The notes under the pieces are model-generated. The model made no database searches. It saw only the letters and a program-made list of their open reading frames with translations, and had not been told where the DNA came from. A DNA stretch of 64,000 bases, from NCBI RefSeq assembly GCF_029910215.1, contig NZ_CP110396.1:2976001-3040000 (forward strand). The letters run 5' to 3'. This DNA is from Paraburkholderia sp. D15 (GTDB lineage Bacteria; Pseudomonadota; Gammaproteobacteria; Burkholderiales; Burkholderiaceae). Below are positions 42,291 through 49,653 of this stretch, in pieces. Both the position numbers and the translations under genes were made by a program. Positions within the stretch are counted from its first letter, which is position 1. Each line of letters opens with the position of its first letter.

Positions 42291-43196
42291 GTGGACAGAT
42301 TCACCACCATGGAAGCATTCGTGCGCATCATCGAAACGGGTTCCTTTTCGGCAGCAGCGCGCCAACTCCGGGTTGGTCAGCCCTCTATATCAAAAGCGAT
42401 TGCGCAGCTTGAAGAACGACTGGGAACGCGACTGCTCTCACGCTCGACACGAGGGCTATCGCCGACTGAAGCAGGGCAAGGGTTTTATGAGCGGGCGCGG
42501 CGCGCGCTCGAAGAAGCAAACGAAGCGGACCTGGCAGCAACTGGAGCAGGGACTGGACTGACAGGGCGTTTGCGCTTCAGTGCAACGGTGACGTTTGCCC
42601 GGCTACACGTCATGCCGGTGCTACCCGCGTTTCTCGAGGCACATCCTGCACTTACCGTCGAAGCAATTCTTGACGACCGCAGCGTCGATCTGATCGAAGA
42701 GAACATCGACATTGCGCTGCGGATGGGCGATCCAAAGTCGGTGACGGTAATCGGGAAGCGGATTGCCACGTCAAAGCGCGTGGTCGTTGCGACTTCCCGC
42801 TATCTCGATCGGCATGGCACGCCTGAGCGGCCGGCCGATCTACCTGACTTCCCGGCGGTCATCTATGCGCAAGGCGGCGGAGGTGAGACATGGACTTTCA
42901 GGAATGGCGCAAAGTCGGAGGTCGTGACGCTCAAGAACATGATCAGCTCCACCGCAGCGGAGGGCGTGCGTGAGGCCGTTTTTGCAGGTATGGGATTGGC
43001 TGTCGCCACGGAGTGGATGTTCCAGCCGGATATCGATAACCATCGCGTGGAAACGGTTCTTAGCGATTGGACGCTTCCCTCACTGGATCTTTGGGCCGTG
43101 TATCCAGCAGGGCGTCAAACTACTGCGAAGGCTCGCGCCTTTGCTGCTTTCATCAGTGAGTGTCTGGCAAAAACACCTTTTACGCCTGTCGGGTAG
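42291..43196 (+). CDS. LysR-family transcriptional regulator
   Basis: 301 residues from a GTG at 42291 with GGAGA 8 nt upstream. The N-terminal HTH is canonical (FVRIIETGSFSAAARQLRVGQPSISKAIAQLEERLG). The substrate-binding domain runs from about 90 to 295 (GRLRFSATVTFARLHVMPVL, VDLIEENIDIALRMGD). It belongs to the CrgA/DhcR-type branch often found divergent from oxidoreductases, here the ene-reductase/peroxiredoxin pair. The inducer is unknown. Confidence 0.93.
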   Translation: MDRFTTMEAFVRIIETGSFSAAARQLRVGQPSISKAIAQLEERLGTRLLSRSTRGLSPTEAGQGFYERARRALEEANEADLAATGAGTGLTGRLRFSATVTFARLHVMPVLPAFLEAHPALTVEAILDDRSVDLIEENIDIALRMGDPKSVTVIGKRIATSKRVVVATSRYLDRHGTPERPADLPDFPAVIYAQGGGGETWTFRNGAKSEVVTLKNMISSTAAEGVREAVFAGMGLAVATEWMFQPDIDNHRVETVLSDWTLPSLDLWAVYPAGRQTTAKARAFAAFISECLAKTPFTPVG

Positions 43197-43368
43197 GCTG
43201 ACGGCCTCTTTCCTGGTTGCATCCACGATTTGGCGCGCGAGTCTGCCGATGCATTTTTGAAGTGAACGTCTGCTGTTGGGGAGCTGGACCGTGTCTTATG
43301 GGGCGCATGCTGCCAATTGCGACGGTTACGATTCGTGCAGTTCCATGTCGTTGAAATGAGGCAGCGAT

Positions 43369-43400
43369 CGGCCAGGAGGCGACGTTCGCCGGATGGTGAC
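43369..43400 (+). repeat. Array repeat R14 (3'-truncated) with class A-like arm
   Basis: cggcca, ten bases, ttcgcc, then ggatggtgacg. The class A-like arm precedes it (about 43306-43368, with gattcgtgcagttccatg and atgaggcagcgat). It lies in the 342-bp gap 43197-43538 with no other gene. Confidence 0.75.
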
Positions 43401-43538
43401 GTATGGCGGAACCTCGATGCGGTTCGGTCATTCGAGACATTTGATGTCGGTTAAGCGGCCCGAGTCTTGTCTGTTTGCGTTTGTACCCTTGCATCTAAGT
43501 AGAGATTTCAAGCTTCGGGCGCTGCCGCTCTTTGATCG

Positions 43539-45173
43539 CTATGGCGTCTCCGGCTTACTCTTCGAAGTATGTGCCCAAATAGCCCATGTCATCCGTTCGG
43601 CATATTCTTCTAGAAGATCGCGGTCAGTAAGGCGCTCAAGGCGTTCGAAGTCGGACGACCCGGCCATATTCGTGAGCAACTGCGCGCGCGTTGCATTTTT
43701 ATGCGCATCAAGCAACCACATAAACGTCTTGAACGGCGTCTCGATCGTTTGCTTTGCGGAGGGATCAATACGTTCAAAGAACGTTGTTGGATGCCGTCTA
43801 TAGGCCTGCAACTCTGCTGCTGAAAGGGGGACGCTTACAACGACTTGCCGCCCGTCCTGCAGCTGAAAAATGCACGTTGCTGATCGTTCAGGTTCGGAGA
43901 CAATTCCTTGAAGCAGCTTGGCCGGTGTCGCCTCACCTTCTGGCTCTACTTGGACCTCGTACCACGAGCCAATTGTTAGCCGCGCTTCGTTTGTCGAAAA
44001 CGCCAACTCAGGGGCCTCTCCGTCGAACGTTGATGGCACTTCGCTGTGATCGCGCAGCGATCTGGCGAGGTCATGGATATCCTGATGAGCTCGCATAGCG
44101 GCGTATGCTTCTCTCAGGGAAGGGAACCCCGAGTCAAGCTTGAAATCTGGGATCTGGAATCCTTCGGCGAGTATGACAGTGCGTCTCCCTGCACCTTCGA
44201 GGTCTCGGTCTGAAGGCATGTTCGTGAGGAAGACATACGCCGCGGGAAGCGGATGGCCGTTGAGGTCACGCCCTTCAAACCGGCGCAAATCGTTGAGTGC
44301 TTGCCGCATGAAGCCCGGCAGCGCGTCGTCCATTTGATCATCTGGAACTCCGACGTCAAGAAACACGATTCGTGAATGAGCGGCCTGTTTCCTCAGGGCG
44401 CCTTGGAGACGTCTTCCGAGCCGAAACTTAAGTGTGCCTGTTGCATCGCTCCGGTTACGATGCTTCGCTTCTACTGAATAAATATTGCCGCTTGTTTTGC
44501 AGGTGGCGACAAATTCGCAGTGAGTTGCGGAGCGGTCATCTTCATCTTCAAACACAATGTCGAATCCCGACCGAATCATTGCGGCAGCAACGTACGTTTC
44601 ATATCGAGCGCCGGGGAACATGTCCAGGTTCTTGAGTCGGCCGACCAGCTTCTTCTGCAACTCGGCATTGTGGTCCAGTGCGTACAGGTCGTATGCAAGG
44701 CGAAGCCATGCAGATGATGCACCATTCCCTTCGACCTGCACAACGGAGTCACCCGTTAAACCGGAACGCCGCTGCAAATTGCAGATACTGTCATACCACT
44801 GGAGAATCGGATGTCGATCGCTCAATGGCTTCTTGAGTTCGGCGTTTCCCCACGCGGGATCCAAGACGTCCCTGAGATAGTCCCCTAGGAAGTCGTGGAA
44901 CGTCTTGCCCTTAATGTAATAGAGCTTGTTTCGTACGGCAACGATTCTGCGTCCGCCAATCTCCGCACTGATGATCGGCCGGCCTAGCCCCTGTTGAGCG
45001 ACGCGTTGGGCCTCCTTGGCCTTAGCTTTCGCGCTTGCCTCAACAACGGACTTTGCCAGCCCTGGTGGCAAAGTCTGGCGCGCTGGTTCGGCCGCAATCC
45101 ATCCATGGCAATGCTTATATTTCTTCCCGCTCCCGCATGGACAACGTTCATTGCGTCTGATTTTCTCAGCCAT
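43539..45173 (-). CDS. SEC-C motif protein with PD-(D/E)XK-like nuclease domain
   Basis: 544 residues from the ATG at 45173 (GGGGG 7 nt upstream). The N-terminus is a SEC-C zinc motif (RRNERCPCGSGKKYKHCHG). Around residues 190-240 lies YETYVAAAMIRSGFDIVFED, then THCEFVATC and IYSVEAKHRN. The spaced acidic residues and the E-A-K fit a PD-(D/E)XK endonuclease core. A further 300 residues are alpha/beta without a named domain. Size, composition and location in an accessory array suggest a defence or mobile-element nuclease. No partner gene is evident. The nuclease assignment is by motif only. Confidence 0.6.
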   Translation of the reverse strand: MAEKIRRNERCPCGSGKKYKHCHGWIAAEPARQTLPPGLAKSVVEASAKAKAKEAQRVAQQGLGRPIISAEIGGRRIVAVRNKLYYIKGKTFHDFLGDYLRDVLDPAWGNAELKKPLSDRHPILQWYDSICNLQRRSGLTGDSVVQVEGNGASSAWLRLAYDLYALDHNAELQKKLVGRLKNLDMFPGARYETYVAAAMIRSGFDIVFEDEDDRSATHCEFVATCKTSGNIYSVEAKHRNRSDATGTLKFRLGRRLQGALRKQAAHSRIVFLDVGVPDDQMDDALPGFMRQALNDLRRFEGRDLNGHPLPAAYVFLTNMPSDRDLEGAGRRTVILAEGFQIPDFKLDSGFPSLREAYAAMRAHQDIHDLARSLRDHSEVPSTFDGEAPELAFSTNEARLTIGSWYEVQVEPEGEATPAKLLQGIVSEPERSATCIFQLQDGRQVVVSVPLSAAELQAYRRHPTTFFERIDPSAKQTIETPFKTFMWLLDAHKNATRAQLLTNMAGSSDFERLERLTDRDLLEEYAERMTWAIWAHTSKSKPETP

Positions 45174-45450
45174 AAGCATGCCCCCATGCCGACTCGTTCC
45201 AAATATGTTCGCACATGTTCCTGCTCATTCGAGCAAGTAGGTCTTCGCGGACGCACTGAGCGCTGGCGACGAGCAAGTTAAACAGTCGACGACTGACTGT
45301 CCTACCGCGCGATCCCGTTGGCCGGTAACATAGTGAGTGCCTGCAGCGCAGCGTGCGAATGTCTCATATCGGTGGGTCAGCGGACCGACGCCCGTGGTGA
45401 CTCAGTGACTCGAACGGGTCGATGACTGTCCACCATGCCCATAGAACAGT

Positions 45451-45497
45451 CGGCCACCTTCGATTGCTCATTGCGACTTTTCAGATTCGCGCCAACT
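45451..45497 (+). repeat. Array repeat R15 (rearranged)
   Basis: Starts with cggcca...ttcgat but, in place of the normal 3' box, continues as ttttcagattcgcgccaactgcc, which matches the start of a class A arm. It looks like a recombination product of two copies. It lies in the 356-bp gap 45174-45529, which holds nothing else recognisable. Confidence 0.5.
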
Positions 45498-45529
45498 GCC
45501 CTCGATACCCATCTCGGTCAAATATCTTA

Positions 45530-46009
45530 ATGGCTCAACTTTCCTATGCAGGTGGCACTTTGAATGACGAGAGTTACATCGCCTGGTTAAGAAAACAGGT
45601 CGGAAAAAATCTAATACTGAGCCCTTCAGTCGGGGCCGTGATTCACGATCGCGAGGGGAGGCTTCTCCTGCAAGAGAAGTCTTCGGGCGAGGCGTGGAGT
45701 TTGCCCGCCGGGGGAATAGAGCCAGGCGAAAGCCCTCAGGAAGCGATCATCCGCGAGGTGTTGGAGGAGAGCGGCTATGCCATCCATATTCATGACATTC
45801 TGGGCGTCTACGGCGGCAGGGCATTCCGCTACATGTATCCCAACGGCGATCAGGTTGAATACGTCGTGACGTTGTTTCAGTGCAAGATCATGAGCGGCTC
45901 TGGAATTCCTGGTGACACTGAAACCAGGTCGATCCGGTATTTCAAGCGGCACGAAATGCCCAAACTGGCGTTGCCATATCCGATCGACGATTTGTTCCGC
46001 AAGTTCTGA
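45530..46009 (+). CDS. NUDIX hydrolase
   Basis: 159 residues from the ATG at 45530. The NUDIX box is intact: GGIEPGESPQEAIIREVLEESGY (G-x5-E-x7-REUxEExGU, with the first G-E spacing met). SVGAVIHDREGRLLLQEK precedes it, and YRYM-like RYMYPNGDQVEYVVTLFQC follows. It is a small cytoplasmic pyrophosphohydrolase; the substrate (nucleotide or sugar-nucleotide) is not predictable. It is the last gene at the right edge of the repeat array. Confidence 0.92.
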   Translation: MAQLSYAGGTLNDESYIAWLRKQVGKNLILSPSVGAVIHDREGRLLLQEKSSGEAWSLPAGGIEPGESPQEAIIREVLEESGYAIHIHDILGVYGGRAFRYMYPNGDQVEYVVTLFQCKIMSGSGIPGDTETRSIRYFKRHEMPKLALPYPIDDLFRKF

Positions 46010-46136
46010 AAGCTAGTAGGAGGCATTTGCGCATGACCATCCGCAACCCCGCCCAGCAAGGTCGGTTGACTGGCCGTCCTCAGTCAGAGTCCATAGCCAG
46101 GGATGGCGGCCATGTTCACCGATTCGAGCAGTCGAG

Positions 46137-46571
46137 TTAGCCCACCTTCGACCTGAACCAAAATGTGCTTCGCGGCACCAACAGAAATAGCGCAGCGACG
46201 GCTTCTGCGGCAACGCTTATCAAAGTCATGATGTCGCGCTGTTGGAAGGAAATCCCGTATGCCAGCAGGCGACGGACGGTTATCACGACAACGAGTGCAG
46301 TCAAAAGAAGTACGACATTCCTTGCCCAAAGCTTTCCAGACGAAAGCCGGACGATAGTAAATGCATAGGGGATCAAAAACATGCACAGCAGTACAAGCGC
46401 CGTGATCGCCCCTTCGATTTCCGGGCGAGTGTGGAACGGGGGAATGCCTACGTCAGAAACGAGGTGAACAAGAAAGTTTGCTAACGCCAGCCAGTAAATT
46501 GCGACGGCGACTCGAACTACGCTCGGCGTATTCTTGCCCGGGAAAAAGTGAAATTTTGTTTCCGCGCTCAA
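46137..46571 (-). CDS. Four-helix membrane protein of unknown function
   Basis: 144 residues from the ATG at 46571. Four hydrophobic segments: VVRVAVAIYWLALANFLVHL, GAITALVLLCMFLIPYAF, ARNVVLLLTALVVVITV and VAAEAVAALFLLVP. No family is named. It is divergent from vgrG and convergent with the NUDIX gene. Confidence 0.6.
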   Translation of the reverse strand: MSAETKFHFFPGKNTPSVVRVAVAIYWLALANFLVHLVSDVGIPPFHTRPEIEGAITALVLLCMFLIPYAFTIVRLSSGKLWARNVVLLLTALVVVITVRRLLAYGISFQQRDIMTLISVAAEAVAALFLLVPRSTFWFRSKVG

Positions 46572-46739
46572 AGCAGTCTCCGTAAATTTAGAAACCGGGA
46601 CCTGACAGTTTTCCGATCATAGTGCTGTCTCCGCGCTTTTTCTAGCGATAAATAGATCGTGCAGCGCAAATGCCGATCCAGGCAATCCCCCTCAGCAAAC
46701 CTGCGGATCATGCCAAACAAATAATGAGATTACAAAAGT

Positions 46740-46768
46740 TTGACAGAATCTTGACGGCCTGATAATTT
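46740..46768 (+). promoter_or_regulatory. Possible vgrG promoter in an AT-rich gap
   Basis: TTGACA at 46740-46745 is followed by gataat at 46761-46766 (15-nt spacer) or taattt at 46763-46768 (17). The surrounding gap 46572-46867 is unusually AT-rich and otherwise empty. Confidence 0.35.
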
Positions 46769-46867
46769 CTGCGCGCTTTCATTCGCAGATAAACGTGCCG
46801 CACGGTTCAGATCGACCGACTGCCAGCTAATTTATTTCGGATGCCTTGTTAGTCGAGATCTGGAAAT

Positions 46868-49639
46868 GTGATCGTGAGTACTGTTCTTCAACGCGTATTC
46901 GGCGGCGCGCTGCCTTTGCAGGATAACCGGCCGTTCCGTCTGTTCTGGCGTGCTTCGCAGAATCTCGCGGGTCTACTGCTGATTCAGCGCCTTGATGTTC
47001 GCGAAGAACTGTGCGGTGGCATCGAGGGGCGAATTTCCTGTTTGTCGACCCGCATCGGCGTACCGCTCGAAACATTTCTCGGGCAGCCCGTCACAGTGCA
47101 GCTTGTCACGGACCAAGGTGCGCTCCACGCGATATGTGCAATCGTCACCGATGCGTACGAGGGTGAAAGCGACGGCTCGATTGCGACTTACCAACTGGTG
47201 ATTCGTGATGCCTTGTCGCTCATGGAGCGTCGCACCAACACGCGTGTTTTTCGCACAAAAAACGTCGTCGATATTATCAAGACGCTGGTGCACGAATGGC
47301 GGCGCAAGAGCACGACGCTCGGCGGAACATTCGACGTCGATGTATCCAGGCTGGATACATCGAAATATCCGGCCCGAGAGCAGGTACTCCAGTTCGACGA
47401 ATCGGACGCCGATTTTATCCGGCGTCTTTGCCGTCGCGATGGCATTGCCTGGTTTATCCGCGCCGGTGGCGCTCAGGCTTCCAACCTCTCGGCGCAACCG
47501 TTCCACACGCTGGTGCTCTTCGACAACGCGACGAAACTCGCCCAGGCGAGCGTCGGAACGGTTCCCTATCACGCCGATGCAGCGGTCGGCGCACGCGACT
47601 CGATCACGCTGCTGTCAACGGGGCGGCAGGTCGTCGCTGGTTCGATCCGGCGAGTGAGCTGGGATCTCAAACCCAGTCGTGTCGATCAGGTTCAGGCGCC
47701 TACACGGGTCGACCAGGGAAGCGCGGGCAATGATCTCGCCGGCCTGCTGTCGGACGCGCGGATCGACTCTCCGCATATGGCGGATTCATGGGCTGATTAC
47801 GACCGCATCGGCATGGCACGCCTCATGTCGCACGGCGCGCGTTCGGTGCGTGTGGACGGCGCGAGCGGTGTGCGCGATCTTACGGTCGGCTGCTGGATCA
47901 CGGTGTCCGGTCATCCTGAGCTGGACCGCTTACCGGAGCAGCAGCGTCGTATCGTGATCACAGCGCTGCATCACACCGGCGAAAACAATCTGCCGAAGGA
48001 TTTGAACGAACGCGCCCAGGCGCTGTTCGGGGCCAGCCGCTGGCAGTCTGTGACCGCACCGGTCTCGGTCGACACGCGCGAACGCCCGACGAGTTTCGAT
48101 GGCTCATCGCAGAGTCGCTACGAAAATACCTTCAGCGGTGTGCCGTACGGAACGCCGCTGACACCTGCCTATGATCCGCGTATCCATCTGCCGAAGGTCT
48201 ATCCGATCACCGGCATCGTGACCGCGACGCAGGGCGAGCAGGTGCATTGCGACGGCTTCGGGCGCATCAACGCGCAGATTCAGGGGATGGCCGCCGCGGA
48301 CCATGAGCACGCCGGCGGCGCCGGGACCAACGGCACGCCGGCGGACAGCGCGTTCGTGCGGGTGTTGTCCAGTTGGGCGGGTGACAACTTCGGCGCGCAC
48401 ATGGTCCCGCGCGCGGGCATGGAAGTGCTGCTGGATTTTGCCAATGGTGACCCCGACCGGATGTACGTGGCGGGCGTGTTCAGCAACGGCGACAACATGC
48501 CGGCGACCTTCAGCCGCACGGGCTCGCTGCCTGGCAACCGCTATCTGTCCGGGTTGAGGTCGCGCGAAATCAAAGGCGAGCGGTACAACCAGCTCCGGCT
48601 CGACGACACGCCGTCGCAGATCAGTGCGCAGTTAGCCAGCGAACATGCTTCGTCCGAATTGAATCTGGGTTTTCTCACGCAGCCTCGCGACAATGGGCAG
48701 GGCGCGAATCGTGGCGAGGGCGCCGAGTTGCGTACCGATGCCGCAGCTTCGCTACGGGCCGCGCAAGGCATTCTGCTCACGACCTACGCGCGCGCACGAG
48801 CCACTGGCACGCAACTGGACCGGCAGGAGCTTATCCAGTTGCTCGGCGAGTGCACGGAGCTCTTCAAATCCTTGGGCGACTACGCGGGCCAGCATGGCGG
48901 GCAGGCATCCGACACGTCCGGACAAACCGCCGTTACCGATGCATTCCGGACCTGGCAGGCGGACGGTCAATCCGCTTCGGATGGATCGCAGGCGCTGATG
49001 GCACTCGGCGCTCAGGCCGGTTCGGTCAACCTCACGCCGAAGACGCACGTCACCTATGCGGGCGAGAACATCGATCAGATCGCGCGGAACAACGTGCAGG
49101 TCGCAAGCGGCCAGCGGATCAATCTTCAGGCCGGGCAGGGGCTGGCGATGTTCGCGCAGAGCCATGGCGTATCGGCGGTTGCGAACCAGGGCAAGGTGCT
49201 GCTCCAAAGTCAGGCCGACGACACGCGGATCGACTCGGCGAAGAACCTCCATTTCACCGCCGCCGACGGCAAGATCGTCGGGATGGCACGCGAGCAGATA
49301 ACGCTCACCACGTCGGGCGGCGCCTACCTGAGGATCGACGGCGCGAATATCGAACTGGGCTGCCCCGGATCGTTCACCGTCAAGTCGGCGGGACATAAGT
49401 GGTCGGGTCCGGCCAGCATGAGCACGGAGATGCCGAATTTCGACAAGAGCGCGCTCGGGCGCTTGCCGGCAGTCGTGCGTCCGGTCGATGGGCAGGGCGT
49501 GCAGGGTCTTCAGGCGGAAATCAAGAAAGCATCGGGCGAACGGATGAAGGGCCAGTCCAGCGCAACGGGCGAGCTTGCGCCGTTCACGACCGACCAGTTC
49601 GAAAAATTTGCAGCGCAATTCTTTGAAAATCAATCCTGA
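46868..49639 (+). CDS. vgrG: Type VI secretion tip protein VgrG
   Basis: 923 residues from a GTG (46868, or a second GTG two codons later). The gp27-like region (DVREELCGGIEGRISCLS, VFRTKNVVDIIKTLVHEW, QVLQFDESDADFIRRLCRRDGI) is followed by the gp5 OB-fold region (GQVHCDGFGRINAQ-type block, GDNFGAHMVPRAGMEVLLDFANGDPDRM). A DUF2345-type beta-helix (LTPKTHVTYAGENIDQIA to GGAYLRIDGANIELG) and a 60-residue C-terminal tail follow. The trimer forms the T6SS spike, with the tail probably the effector-docking site for Tle3. No structural T6SS genes are nearby except a damaged tssF. Confidence 0.95.
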   Translation: MIVSTVLQRVFGGALPLQDNRPFRLFWRASQNLAGLLLIQRLDVREELCGGIEGRISCLSTRIGVPLETFLGQPVTVQLVTDQGALHAICAIVTDAYEGESDGSIATYQLVIRDALSLMERRTNTRVFRTKNVVDIIKTLVHEWRRKSTTLGGTFDVDVSRLDTSKYPAREQVLQFDESDADFIRRLCRRDGIAWFIRAGGAQASNLSAQPFHTLVLFDNATKLAQASVGTVPYHADAAVGARDSITLLSTGRQVVAGSIRRVSWDLKPSRVDQVQAPTRVDQGSAGNDLAGLLSDARIDSPHMADSWADYDRIGMARLMSHGARSVRVDGASGVRDLTVGCWITVSGHPELDRLPEQQRRIVITALHHTGENNLPKDLNERAQALFGASRWQSVTAPVSVDTRERPTSFDGSSQSRYENTFSGVPYGTPLTPAYDPRIHLPKVYPITGIVTATQGEQVHCDGFGRINAQIQGMAAADHEHAGGAGTNGTPADSAFVRVLSSWAGDNFGAHMVPRAGMEVLLDFANGDPDRMYVAGVFSNGDNMPATFSRTGSLPGNRYLSGLRSREIKGERYNQLRLDDTPSQISAQLASEHASSELNLGFLTQPRDNGQGANRGEGAELRTDAAASLRAAQGILLTTYARARATGTQLDRQELIQLLGECTELFKSLGDYAGQHGGQASDTSGQTAVTDAFRTWQADGQSASDGSQALMALGAQAGSVNLTPKTHVTYAGENIDQIARNNVQVASGQRINLQAGQGLAMFAQSHGVSAVANQGKVLLQSQADDTRIDSAKNLHFTAADGKIVGMAREQITLTTSGGAYLRIDGANIELGCPGSFTVKSAGHKWSGPASMSTEMPNFDKSALGRLPAVVRPVDGQGVQGLQAEIKKASGERMKGQSSATGELAPFTTDQFEKFAAQFFENQS

Positions 49640-49653
49640 TTGGGAACATCGGT

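Noticed and set aside
31627..45497. Classical integron cassette array
   Set aside because: No integrase, and the elements lack the paired R/L boxes and GTTRRRY core of attC sites. The array-like layout is kept as a finding but not under this name.
46740..46768. Firm promoter call for vgrG
   Set aside because: The -35 is perfect but neither -10 candidate has both good sequence and spacing; kept only as a low-confidence feature.
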